Origin: Pandoraea horticolens
GTDB taxonomy: Bacteria > Pseudomonadota > Gammaproteobacteria > Burkholderiales > Burkholderiaceae
NCBI RefSeq assembly: GCF_902459555.1
Contig: NZ_CABPSM010000004.1
Location: 124,001 to 188,000, forward strand
Direction: 5' to 3'
DNA length: 64,000 nucleotides
Of this stretch, positions 17,948-26,700 are shown piece by piece; positions within the stretch are counted from its first letter, which is position 1, and the number at the start of each line of letters is the position of its first letter. The position numbers were made by a program, and so were the translations under genes. The notes under the pieces were generated by a model. It worked only from the letters and a program-made list of their open reading frames with translations, was not told where the DNA came from and made no database searches.

Positions 17948-19315
17948 TCAGGCCGCCATCTGTCCCAGTACGCTTTGATCCCGCCCCTTATGCTTGGCCT
18001 GATAAAGCGCCTTGTCCGCGCGCTCGAGCATCGCACTGATGACGAGCGGCCCTCCCGGCAGCCATGACGCAATGCCTACGCTGATGGTGATCGCTTCGCC
18101 TCGTTCGCGCGCGGTCTGCGGAAGCAGTTCCGTGCTGGCGTGTTTGACCGATTCGCGAATCCGGTCAGCCACGCGAAGCGCGGCGTGTTCGTCGATCTCC
18201 GGCAGCACCACGGCAAATTCCTCTCCGCCCAGACGAACGGCGAAATCGCTCGGCAGACGAATGCAATGCTGAATCGTGTTGGCGATGCGCTGGAGCACGG
18301 CGTCGCCAAAAGGATGTCCGTAGCGGTCGTTCACCTGCTTGAAGAAATCGATGTCGATGAGCAGCACCGACAGCGGAATCGCGTGCTGCTGAACACGTTC
18401 GACGACGAGGCGAATGCGATTGTCGAAGTAACGCCGGTTGTAGATATGGGTAAGCGGATCGATGAAGACTTTCTCGACCAGATCGGTGTTCGTAAGGGCG
18501 AGCGACTGATACTGCCGGGTGATTTCCCAGACCAGCGCGAGCGTCGCGACACCCGGCGACGCTAGTGCGAGAAGGCGTGCGGCGTACCACTGGTAAGAGG
18601 CTTCACTGGGGGCAGTCAGGCAGAGCAGCAATTGGCACAGCGAGATGGTGACGACCACCCACACGAGCAAAAACAGCTTGTGCGTGAGCCGGGTGACTGC
18701 CGCAACTCGCCACCACAGCGCGACGTAGGCGACGAAAAGCGAGCCGAGTGCGAGGGTCTCGATGCTCACACCGCCGGCCAGATGCGGCGTAACGAGCGTG
18801 TGTCCGGCGCCGACCAGCGCGAGCGATACCGTCACCCAGACGATGAGCACGACGGCACCGTAGCGCGCCGCTTCCGAATAGCCGGGACGCGTGTGCGGAT
18901 CGGTACGCGTGAGCGAGTAACTGCGTACGCTCAGCATCACGTACACGGCGAAGCTGGTTTCGGCTACGAGCCAGAGCCAGAAGGGGGCGCGCGTGATGTG
19001 AGTGGTCATGCCGGCAAGCTGATTCGCAAGCAACACGCCTTCGGTGAACATGAAGAGTCCACGCAGCAGGAACGCGCATCCGAATTGTGCGAAGTACCGT
19101 TTGCCATTGTAGAGATACTGCACGCCGAGCAGGCAGGCCGTCGACAGATTGAGAATGCCGCCGGCTGAGACGAGGAAGAACGTCAACAACGGATTCACCG
19201 CGCCTTCGAGCGCGCGTGCGAGAAATCCCGCGAGGGTGAGCGCGGCGCAGGCCACCAAGATCGTGGTCGCGGCAACGCGATTGCCCTGTTCGGTACGGCT
19301 GATGGTACTTTTCAT
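17948..19315 (-). CDS. Membrane-anchored diguanylate cyclase (GGDEF)
   Basis: 455 residues. The N-terminal 240 residues or so are a multi-span membrane region of unknown sensor type; a GGDEF domain follows (DPLTHIYNRRYFDNRI...DIDFFKQVNDRYGH...RLGGEEFAVVLPE). The active-site GGEEF is intact, so cyclic-di-GMP synthesis is expected. The product-inhibition I-site RxxD is not in register: the sequence is RLPSD, with Arg four positions before the Asp. The start at 19315 (MKSTISRTEQG) is preferred over one 20 codons upstream. It is a single gene, convergent with the VOC gene. Confidence 0.88.
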   Translation of the reverse strand: MKSTISRTEQGNRVAATTILVACAALTLAGFLARALEGAVNPLLTFFLVSAGGILNLSTACLLGVQYLYNGKRYFAQFGCAFLLRGLFMFTEGVLLANQLAGMTTHITRAPFWLWLVAETSFAVYVMLSVRSYSLTRTDPHTRPGYSEAARYGAVVLIVWVTVSLALVGAGHTLVTPHLAGGVSIETLALGSLFVAYVALWWRVAAVTRLTHKLFLLVWVVVTISLCQLLLCLTAPSEASYQWYAARLLALASPGVATLALVWEITRQYQSLALTNTDLVEKVFIDPLTHIYNRRYFDNRIRLVVERVQQHAIPLSVLLIDIDFFKQVNDRYGHPFGDAVLQRIANTIQHCIRLPSDFAVRLGGEEFAVVLPEIDEHAALRVADRIRESVKHASTELLPQTARERGEAITISVGIASWLPGGPLVISAMLERADKALYQAKHKGRDQSVLGQMAA

Positions 19316-19792
19316 AGTTGTTATTTGCCGATCAACGACCTCGTGCCTCGCGCACGATTGCCTTTTACCGTTCAACTATCGCACCCGCGACTGGCCGCAA
19401 GGTCATAGCCTTACGTTACCGTCCAGGTTCCCCGATTTCGCGCTAAATAGTTGAAAACTAAGATAAACCTTGGAGAATACACGAGTTTCCCCGGGTTGGC
19501 ATCCGTTTCGAAGGGAGCGCGTCGATTTCCCGTTCGACCCGCCGGGAAGCGCGAATCACAGACGATTTTTGCACTGTTTTCCGGCGCGCGAAAGCACCTC
19601 GTTACCTCGCAGGGCAATAATTTCTGCGGCACATCGATCCGCTGTTCTAAACATCGAGATGACGAAATTCGGGACGTGACCCCCAAGACACCCGCAGCGC
19701 CAGTGATGACGGGGGATTGCTGAGTGCGCAATTAATTCGTTGTACGATTTATATGAGGAATGTGCGATGTCATCTTCTGAAAATACGTGGGA

Positions 19793-19806
19793 TTTATCGC
19801 GATAAA
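19793..19806. promoter_or_regulatory. 14-bp perfect palindrome
   Basis: TTTATCGCGATAAA is perfectly self-complementary, about 400 nt upstream of the osmoprotectant operon and just after a TGCGATG run. It has the look of a dimeric repressor site, but no regulator is encoded next to it. Confidence 0.4.
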
Positions 19807-19846
19807 GCGGCTAACGGGTTGGCATCGACGCACTATCTGTACTAGA

Positions 19847-19873
19847 ATTAAAAAAGCCAATCGCTGCGATTGG
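19847..19873 (-). terminator. Orphan rho-independent terminator, minus strand
   Basis: On the minus strand CCAATCGCAGCGATTGG, a near-perfect stem-loop, is followed by CTTTTTTAATTC. No recognised minus-strand gene lies just upstream (19880-20100), so it may end a small untranslated RNA or an unrecognised short gene. Confidence 0.5.
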
Positions 19874-20201
19874 ACCATAGCAACAGAAGCAAACGCGTCG
19901 CCGGTGTTCCTCATTGCGCCGGCGGTCGGTCCCATCACTCAATGAGTTTGTGCGGTAAAACACTCGCGCGTTTTCAATAAGCGTGCACCGAGAGGCCCAG
20001 GCGCTCAGAGCGTCGAAAGCTTGTCTCTCATGTCGCATTCCGCGACGCCTGGTTCGTCACCGTTGTCTTCCACAGACCTTCGGAGCGAACACTTCACAAT
20101 TTGCAAGGCAGCTAACAGTTGTCATGCTTGTTTGACCGCGTTGTCACGCGGGGCGACTGCTATTGCCTCGCGACAGCGCTGCCAACCCATTCAAAGGGAG
20201 C

Positions 20202-20936
20202 ATGAACGTGGCGAAGCAGTATCGCATTCTCTATTTGGCCGGCGTCGGACTGCTCGGTGTGGCCGCAGCAGTTACCGGCCTGGTGTATTGGCTGGGCGTC
20301 GATACGCTTGTCAAATACCGGGGCGACCTGGTGTATTACACCCAACAGCACCTCAAGCTCGTGGCGATATCGATGGCGATGGCCATTGCCGTCGGCGTGC
20401 CCGCCGGCGCGTTGATCTCACGGCCCAAGTTCGCGAAGCATGCCGAGCGCGCTGTACAGATTTTCAATATCGGTAACACGCTGCCGTCGCTTGCCGTGCT
20501 GGCATTGTCGATGGCCGTGCTCGGCATCGGCGACCGGCCCGCCATTCTGGCGCTGTGGCTCGCGTCGCTGCTGCCGATCGTGCGCAATGCCTACGAAGGC
20601 TTGCGGCAAGTGCCGCCCGCGTTGCGGGAATCGGCGCGCGGCATGGGCATGACACCCGCACAGGTGCTGTTTCGTGTGGATCTGCCCAACGCCATGCCGG
20701 TCATCGTCGGTGGCATTCGCACTTCCCTCGCGATCAACGTCGGCACTGCGCCGCTCGCGTTCCTGATCGGCGCAGACAGTCTGGGACAACTGATCTTCCC
20801 CGGCATTTACCTGAACGACCAGACGAAGCTGCTTCTCGGCGCTGCCGGGACTGCGCTGCTCGCACTCGTACTCGACGGCATCGTCGCCTTCACGAGCGGG
20901 CTCTGGTTCGCGCGTCACGGCGCCCCGGCGCGCTAA
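20202..20936 (+). CDS. Osmoprotectant ABC transporter permease (OpuC/YehY/W-type)
   Basis: 244 residues, an inner-membrane permease with the BPD_transp_1 fold. Family motifs include IGNTLPSLAVLALSM, the EAA-like loop LRQVPPALRESARGMGMTP and IRTSLAINVGTAPLAFLIGA. It is the first gene of a permease-binding protein-permease-ATPase operon for quaternary amines such as glycine betaine or choline. The ATG at 20202 has the strong ribosome site AAAGGGAG just upstream; the longer frame is rejected for that reason. Confidence 0.9.
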   Translation: MNVAKQYRILYLAGVGLLGVAAAVTGLVYWLGVDTLVKYRGDLVYYTQQHLKLVAISMAMAIAVGVPAGALISRPKFAKHAERAVQIFNIGNTLPSLAVLALSMAVLGIGDRPAILALWLASLLPIVRNAYEGLRQVPPALRESARGMGMTPAQVLFRVDLPNAMPVIVGGIRTSLAINVGTAPLAFLIGADSLGQLIFPGIYLNDQTKLLLGAAGTALLALVLDGIVAFTSGLWFARHGAPAR

Positions 20937-20957
20937 GACCAAGGAGACCCTCCAAGC

Positions 20958-21899
20958 ATGCAAGTTTCATTTCCTCATACACTCGCCGGTGTCATGCCGC
21001 GCTGGATGCGGCTGCTCGGCGCGGCTTGTCTCGCACTCGTCGCGCTCGGTGTGATGGCCGCGGGCGGTACCGCAAATGCCGCAACGCTCACCGTCGGCGG
21101 CAAGAACTTCACCGAGCAGTTGATTCTCTCCGAGATGACCGCCCAGTACCTGCGGAGCAAAGGGTATGACGTCGAACTCAAGAACGGCCTGGGCAGCGTG
21201 GTCATGCGCCAGGGGCTGGAGAGCAAGCAGCTCGACATCGCCTGGGAATACACAGGTACGTCGCTGATCGTCTACAACAAGATCACCGAGAAGCTCGATT
21301 CGCAGCAGGCCTACGAACGCGTGAAAGCACTCGACGGCAAGATCGGCATCGTCTGGCTCAATCTGTCGGCGCTCAATAACACGTATGCCTTCGCCATGCC
21401 GGGCAAGATCGCCCGCGAAGAGGGCGTGGAAACGGTTTCGCAACTCATCGACAGATTCCGCGCGAATCCGAAGATGCCGTTCGCCTTCGACATGGAGTTC
21501 GTTGGCCGCGCCGATGGTCTCGAGCCGATGGAGCAACTCTATGGCTTCCATCTCGAGCGACCCAACATCAAGCAAATGGACCCGGGCCTCGTCTATACGG
21601 CGCTCAAAAACGAGCAGATCGAAGCGGGTCTCGTCTACACGAGCGATGGCCGCAACAAGGGTTTCGATCTGAAGGTGCTGGCCGACGACAAGGGCTTCTT
21701 CCCGGCGTACGCCGCCACGCCCGTGGTGCGCAAGGAAGTGCTCGATGCCAACCCCAAGCTTGCCGACGAACTCAACGCGCTGTCCGCGAAGATCAACAAC
21801 GAGAACATGAGCGACATGAACGCGAAGGTCGACATCGACCATCGGGCGGTGTCGCGTGTAGCGAGAGACTTCCTCAAGCAGGAAGGGCTGGTGCCGTGA
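20958..21899 (+). CDS. Osmoprotectant ABC transporter substrate-binding protein
   Basis: 313-residue periplasmic binding protein of the OpuAC family (OsmF/YehZ-like). A signal peptide covers about the first 42 residues (hydrophobic core LGAACLALVALGVMAAG, then TANAATLTV). The mature part begins with the diagnostic VGGKNFTEQLILSEM and contains GLGSVVMRQGLESKQLDIAW and EYTGT. The ligand is probably a betaine-like compound; which one is not visible. It sits between the two permease genes, 21 nt after the first. Confidence 0.92.
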   Translation: MQVSFPHTLAGVMPRWMRLLGAACLALVALGVMAAGGTANAATLTVGGKNFTEQLILSEMTAQYLRSKGYDVELKNGLGSVVMRQGLESKQLDIAWEYTGTSLIVYNKITEKLDSQQAYERVKALDGKIGIVWLNLSALNNTYAFAMPGKIAREEGVETVSQLIDRFRANPKMPFAFDMEFVGRADGLEPMEQLYGFHLERPNIKQMDPGLVYTALKNEQIEAGLVYTSDGRNKGFDLKVLADDKGFFPAYAATPVVRKEVLDANPKLADELNALSAKINNENMSDMNAKVDIDHRAVSRVARDFLKQEGLVP

Positions 21900-21944
21900 T
21901 GGCCATGCCGTCGTTGCGCCCGATGTTACTGAATGAGGAGCCCC

Positions 21945-22592
21945 ATGATTGAATTCTTGACGCATAACTGGCACCGCCTCCTGACCCTGACGGGACAGCA
22001 TGCATGGCTGGTGGCCGCATCGGTCGGGGCCGCCATCGTTGTTGGCGTGCCGCTGGGCGTGCTGGTCACGCGTTTTCGCTGGTTGTCGGGTGCTGTGCTC
22101 GGCCTGGCGACCGTTGTTCTCACCATCCCGTCGATCGCGCTGTTCGGCCTGATGATCCCGATCCTGTCGGTCTACGGCATGGGCATCGGGCCTGCACCGG
22201 CCGTTGCGGCCGTCTTCCTGTACTCGCTGCTGCCGATCATGCGCAACACGAGTCTCGCGTTGCGCCAGATCGATCCGAGCATTCGCGAAGCGGGTATCGG
22301 CATTGGCATGACGTTCTGGCAGCGCCTGCGCCTGGTGGAATTGCCGCTGGCCGTGCCGGTGGTACTGGGCGGCGTGCGTACCGCCGTCGTCATGAATATT
22401 GGCGTGATGGCCATTGGCGCCATCGTTGGGGCCGGTGGTCTCGGGGTGTTGATCACCCAGGGGATCAGCCAGAGCGATACCCGGCAGCTCGTCGTGGGTG
22501 CGGTGCTGGTGAGTTTGCTCGCCATCGTGGCCGACACCCTGTTGCACCGCCTGCAGCGCGTGCTGACACCGAAAGGAATCCGAACCGTATGA
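21945..22592 (+). CDS. Osmoprotectant ABC transporter permease, second subunit
   Basis: 215-residue permease, shorter than the first but with the same core (TIPSIALFGLMIPILSVYGMG; LRQIDPSIREAGIGIGMT; VRTAVVMNIGVMAIGAIVGA). The ATG at 21945 follows GAGGAG; an in-frame ATG four codons earlier is less well placed. Two different permeases suggest a heterodimeric channel, as in the Yeh/OpuC systems. The stop overlaps the ATPase start (ATGA). Confidence 0.92.
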   Translation: MIEFLTHNWHRLLTLTGQHAWLVAASVGAAIVVGVPLGVLVTRFRWLSGAVLGLATVVLTIPSIALFGLMIPILSVYGMGIGPAPAVAAVFLYSLLPIMRNTSLALRQIDPSIREAGIGIGMTFWQRLRLVELPLAVPVVLGGVRTAVVMNIGVMAIGAIVGAGGLGVLITQGISQSDTRQLVVGAVLVSLLAIVADTLLHRLQRVLTPKGIRTV

Positions 22593-23788
22593 TCACACTC
22601 GACAATCTCACCAAAAGCTTCGTCCAGAAGGACGGCACACCCGTGACCGCAGTCAATGCGGTCAGCCTTGAAGTGCCGCCGGGCGAAATCTGCGTCTTTC
22701 TCGGCCCATCGGGCTGCGGCAAGACGACCACACTCAAGATGATCAACCGGTTGATCAAACCGACGTCCGGGCGCATTCTGCTCAACGGCGAAGACACCGG
22801 CAACATCAACGAAATCGAACTGCGCCGCCACATCGGTTACGTGATCCAGCAGATCGGTCTGTTCCCGAACATGACCATCGAAGAGAACATTACCGTCGTG
22901 CCGCGTTTGCTCGGCTGGGACAAGAAGCGTTGCCGCGAGCGCGCAACGGAACTGATGGGCATGGTGGCGCTCGATCCGAAGCGCTATCTGTCGCGGTATC
23001 CGCGCGAGCTATCGGGCGGGCAACAGCAGCGTATCGGCGTGATCCGCGCATTGGCTGCCGATCCGCCCGTGCTGCTCATGGACGAGCCATTCGGTGCCGT
23101 CGATCCGATCAACCGCGAGTCGATTCAGAACGAGTTTTTCCAGATGCAGCGTCAACTGGGCAAGACCGTCATCATGGTCAGCCACGATATCGACGAAGCG
23201 ATCAAGCTGGCCGACCACATCGCGATCTTCCGTCAGGGACGTCTGGTGCAGTATGCACAACCCGATGCGCTGCTGGCACGTCCGGTCGATGAGTTCGTGG
23301 CGAGCTTCGTGGGACATGACCGAATTCTGAAGCGCCTGTTGCTGGTGCGCGCAGAGGATGCGGCGACACCGCAGCCGACCGTCAAGCCGCAGACCACGCT
23401 GGCCGAGGCCTACGGCATGATGGACGAACTCGATACGCGTTCGTTGGTGGTCGTTGACGAGAACGCGCGCGCGCTGGGTTACATTGCACGTCGCGACACG
23501 CGTCACGCACAGGGGACGTGTGGCGAGCGGGTGCGCGACTTCAAGGCGTCGGCCGTTGCGGCCGACAACTTGCGAGTGCTGCTCTCGCGCATGTACGAGC
23601 ACAATCTGGCGTCGCTGCCCGTGCTGGGCGATGACAACCAGTATCTCGGCGAGGTGACGCAGGATTCCATCGCCGACTATCTGAGTTCGGGCAAGTCGCG
23701 CGGTAATGGCGGCGGCACCATCATCGCCCCGCCGCTGCCAGGCGCGTCGAGCGTGGTCGCCAGCGTTCCGTTCGGGGGGGCGGCGTAA
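22589..23788 (+). CDS. Osmoprotectant ABC transporter ATP-binding protein with CBS domains
   Basis: 399 residues. ABC ATPase motifs: GPSGCGKTTTLKMINRL, LSGGQQQRIGVIRAL, VLLMDEPFGAVDP, MVSHDIDEA. After the ATPase domain comes a tandem CBS region (about residues 265-375, e.g. TRSLVVVDENARALGYI, LASLPVLGDDNQYLGEV), which in OpuA-type importers senses ionic strength or nucleotides. The C-terminal 25 residues are Gly/Ala-rich. Its ATG overlaps the permease stop, so it is translationally coupled. Confidence 0.93.
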   Translation: MITLDNLTKSFVQKDGTPVTAVNAVSLEVPPGEICVFLGPSGCGKTTTLKMINRLIKPTSGRILLNGEDTGNINEIELRRHIGYVIQQIGLFPNMTIEENITVVPRLLGWDKKRCRERATELMGMVALDPKRYLSRYPRELSGGQQQRIGVIRALAADPPVLLMDEPFGAVDPINRESIQNEFFQMQRQLGKTVIMVSHDIDEAIKLADHIAIFRQGRLVQYAQPDALLARPVDEFVASFVGHDRILKRLLLVRAEDAATPQPTVKPQTTLAEAYGMMDELDTRSLVVVDENARALGYIARRDTRHAQGTCGERVRDFKASAVAADNLRVLLSRMYEHNLASLPVLGDDNQYLGEVTQDSIADYLSSGKSRGNGGGTIIAPPLPGASSVVASVPFGGAA

Positions 23789-23950
23789 GCCGGCTGGCGT
23801 CTTGCGGCGGTCGCGCATTGGGTCGTCGATCGGACGGACGTTGTCGACGTTCGTCCGGCAAGTCGGAGAGTGACGGCCGGGTGCTGCCGTCATTTTTGCA
23901 TTCATACGCCTGGCGGGCGGTTAGGGTAATCGGTAGTAAGGAGTTGCGGG

Positions 23951-25189
23951 ATGACGTGGGAAGCGGTGACGGCGTGGTTCGAGAATGCGCCCTGGGCGCG
24001 GATGGTTGGGGCGTTGGCGCTACTGGCCGGTGTGGCACTGCTGGTGCAGGCGGTGGCGCAGGTTCTGATCGTTCGCGGGGTGCGTATCGTCGTGCAGCGC
24101 ACGGCCAATCACTGGGACGACGCGTTGCTTGCGCATCACGTGTTTCATCGCGCCGCGCGCATCTTGCCGTATCTCGTGATTCAGTTCGGTATCGCGTGGG
24201 TGCCGGATCTTCCGCCGAAGGCCGCGATGGTGACCGGCAACGTTGCGCTCGCGACGACGTTGCTCTACGCGACGCTCGCCATTGCCGGCATTCTGGACGC
24301 GGCGCAAACGGTCTATGCGCTCTCCGAGCATGCACGCACGCGTTCGATCAAAGGGTACGTTCAGTTAGGCAAGATCGCGTTGTATGTGGTGGCGGCGATC
24401 GCTATCGTGGCGACCATCGTCGACCGCTCGCCGTGGCTGCTGCTCTCGGGGCTTGGGGCGATGTCTGCGGTGCTGTTGCTGGTGTTCAAGGACACGATCA
24501 TGTCGTTCGTTGCCAGTGTGCAACTGACGTCGAACGACATGCTTCGCGTGGGCGACTGGATCGAGATGCCGCAAGTCGGCGCCGATGGCGACGTGGTGGA
24601 TATCGCGCTGCACACCGTGAAGGTGCAGAACTGGGACAAGACGATCACGACCATCCCGACGTGGCGGCTGATTTCCGAGAGCTTCCGCAATTGGCGTGGC
24701 ATGCAGCAATCGGGGGGGCGTCGTATCAAGCGCACGCTGTTCGTCGACGCGGGCAGCGTCGGCTTCCTCGACGAGGCGGAGATTGCGCGCCTGTCGAAGC
24801 TGCATCTGCTCGGGTCGTATCTGACGGACAAGCGGCGTTCGTTGGCGGATGCGAATGCGGCGCTGGGTATCGCGGCGGTGGTGCCGGCCAACACGCGACG
24901 TCTGACGAATATCGGCACCTTCCGGGCGTATGCGCTGGCGTACCTGAAGGCGCGTCCGGACATTCACGATGGTATGACGTGCATGGTGCGCTCGCTCCAG
25001 CCATCGGCAACGGGAATTCCGACCGAGCTGTACTGCTTCACGAACACCACGGCGTGGGCCGAGTACGAACGCGTGCAGGGCGATGTCTTCGATCATCTGC
25101 TCGCGATCTTGCCGGAGTTCGGTTTGCGCATGTACCAGAATCCGGCCGGCGCCGATCTTTTGCGCTGGCAGGGGCCGCGGGCGGCCTGA
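23951..25189 (+). CDS. YbdG-like mechanosensitive ion channel
   Basis: 412 residues, about the length of E. coli YbdG (miniconductance channel family). Several N-terminal hydrophobic helices are followed by the MscS-type pore helix and beta domain: LLSGLGAMSAVLLLVFKDTI, then VGDWIEMPQVGADGDVVDIAL and TTIPTWRLISESFRNWRGM. It lies after the osmoprotectant importer on the same strand (162-nt gap), a sensible pairing of solute uptake and emergency release, though cotranscription is not shown. Confidence 0.9.
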   Translation: MTWEAVTAWFENAPWARMVGALALLAGVALLVQAVAQVLIVRGVRIVVQRTANHWDDALLAHHVFHRAARILPYLVIQFGIAWVPDLPPKAAMVTGNVALATTLLYATLAIAGILDAAQTVYALSEHARTRSIKGYVQLGKIALYVVAAIAIVATIVDRSPWLLLSGLGAMSAVLLLVFKDTIMSFVASVQLTSNDMLRVGDWIEMPQVGADGDVVDIALHTVKVQNWDKTITTIPTWRLISESFRNWRGMQQSGGRRIKRTLFVDAGSVGFLDEAEIARLSKLHLLGSYLTDKRRSLADANAALGIAAVVPANTRRLTNIGTFRAYALAYLKARPDIHDGMTCMVRSLQPSATGIPTELYCFTNTTAWAEYERVQGDVFDHLLAILPEFGLRMYQNPAGADLLRWQGPRAA

Positions 25190-25304
25190 TCGTGAGGCCG
25201 CCTGAGGGGGGCATCCGGTGCTGCGCAGTCTGAAGCGCTTCCCGGATTTCCGCCGTTTCGCCTCAGACGACAAGCGTCGTGACTAGCAGCGCCGCAGAAC
25301 CGGC

Positions 25305-25331
25305 AAAAAAAGGGCTCCCGCAGGAGCCCTT
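25305..25331 (-). terminator. Rho-independent terminator of the OYE gene
   Basis: On the minus strand AGGGCTCC-TGCG-GGAGCCCT is followed by a run of seven T. It lies 42 nt after the OYE-reductase stop and probably ends that transcript. Confidence 0.85.
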
Positions 25332-25372
25332 CCCAATTCGACGCAACGATCGAACGCGACGACGCGCGTCAG

Positions 25373-26497
25373 TTACGCCGCCGATTCGTCGAGCGTCGGA
25401 TAGTCGACGTAGCCGCGAGCGTCGCCGCCGTACAGCGTGTCGCGGTCCAGTTGGTTGAACGGGCCGCCGCGCTTTAGGCGTTCCACCAGATCCGGGTTGG
25501 CGATGAAGGGCTTGCCGAACGCGATCAGGTCGGCCAGATTTTCCTTGCGCGCCTTCAGCGCGAGCGCGAGATCGTAGCCGTTGTTGGCCATGAACGTGCC
25601 CTTGAAGATGCGATGCAGCTTCTGCAGATCGAAACCGTTCTCGACTTCACGCGGACCACCCGTCGCGCCTTCGACCACGTGCAGGTACACCAGACCGAAG
25701 CGGTTGAGTTGCTCGACTGCGTACGTGAACACCGGCTCCGGGTTGCTGTCGCCGCAATCGTTGGCCGGGCTGATCGGCGAGAGGCGAATGCCCACGCGGT
25801 CGGCGCCCCATACGTCGACGACCGCCTGCGTGACTTCCAGCGTCAGACGCACGCGATTCTCGATGCTGCCGCCGTACTGGTCGGTGCGATGGTTCGTCTT
25901 GTCGCGCATGAACTGGTCGAGCAGATAGCCATTTGCCGCATGGATTTCCACGCCGTCGAAACCGGCGCGCTTCGCACACTGCGCTGCGTGACGATACTGT
26001 TCGACAATGCCCGGGATCTCGGACGTCTCGAGCGCGCGCGGCGTCGGATGCGGTTCGAAACCGTGCTCGGTGAACGCCTGGCCCGCCGGCTGAATCGCCG
26101 ACGGCGCGACCGGCAGTGCCCCGCCAGGTTGCAGCGACGGGTGCGAAATACGGCCGACGTGCCAGAGTTGGCAGAAAATCTTGCCACCCTTGGCGTGCAG
26201 GGCGTCAGTCACCTGCTTCCAGCCGGCAATCTGTGCTTCGGTATAAATGCCCGGCGTGAACGCGTAGCCTTTGCCCTGCTGGGAGATGTTGGTGGCTTCA
26301 CTGATGATGAGGCCGGCCGAGGCACGCTGGGCGTAATACTCGGCAACTATCGGGCCCGGGACGTCCCCAGCGCCGGCGCGGCTGCGCGTGAGCGGCGCCA
26401 TGACAATGCGGTTATTCAGTTCGAGGGGGCCAAGCGCGTACGGCGAGAAGAGATCGGTGTCCAGCGTGGCCAAGGGTGTCTGTTGCGAGTCCGTCAT
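25373..26497 (-). CDS. Old yellow enzyme family alkene reductase (NemA/XenB-like)
   Basis: 374-residue FMN-dependent flavin oxidoreductase with a TIM-barrel fold. Motifs: MAPLTRSRA and FCQLWHVGRISHP near the N-terminus, the substrate-binding His/Asn pair in VEIHAANGYLLDQFM, then GGSIENRVRLTLEV and GYDLALALKARKENLADLIAFGKPFIANPDLV. Such enzymes reduce activated C=C bonds and nitro compounds such as N-ethylmaleimide, usually with NADPH. It is a single gene ending at a clear terminator; the MFS gene upstream is on the same strand with a 200-nt gap. Confidence 0.93.
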   Translation of the reverse strand: MTDSQQTPLATLDTDLFSPYALGPLELNNRIVMAPLTRSRAGAGDVPGPIVAEYYAQRASAGLIISEATNISQQGKGYAFTPGIYTEAQIAGWKQVTDALHAKGGKIFCQLWHVGRISHPSLQPGGALPVAPSAIQPAGQAFTEHGFEPHPTPRALETSEIPGIVEQYRHAAQCAKRAGFDGVEIHAANGYLLDQFMRDKTNHRTDQYGGSIENRVRLTLEVTQAVVDVWGADRVGIRLSPISPANDCGDSNPEPVFTYAVEQLNRFGLVYLHVVEGATGGPREVENGFDLQKLHRIFKGTFMANNGYDLALALKARKENLADLIAFGKPFIANPDLVERLKRGGPFNQLDRDTLYGGDARGYVDYPTLDESAA

Positions 26498-26700
26498 TGC
26501 TGAAGGTCCTGTGAAAGTGGGGGGATGCTGTGCTGCACAAAACTGGCACAGGTTACGACTTTTTCTCTGGCCGTGCAGACGACCTCAACGCCAGAACGGC
26601 CAGACATTTGCCGTCGGCGACTCGCTGGGATTCCCCGCCCCCGAATGGGGCGGCGCGGCGAGTCGTCGCCAGGCACATTTGCCACCGGATGTGCTCTGCT

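Larger units (their letters stand above)
19316..20201. other. Intergenic region between the GGDEF gene and the osmoprotectant operon
   Basis: 886 nt with no convincing protein gene; frames of 60-106 codons on both strands look random. Two structured spots stand out: the 14-bp palindrome at 19793-19806 and a minus-strand terminator-like hairpin at 19847-19873. The left part from 19320 must hold the GGDEF promoter, and the right part the promoter of the ABC operon starting at 20202. Confidence 0.6.

Noticed and set aside
19451-19723. 90-codon plus-strand frame upstream of the osmoprotectant operon
   Set aside because: TTG start, no ribosome site, no domain-like pattern.
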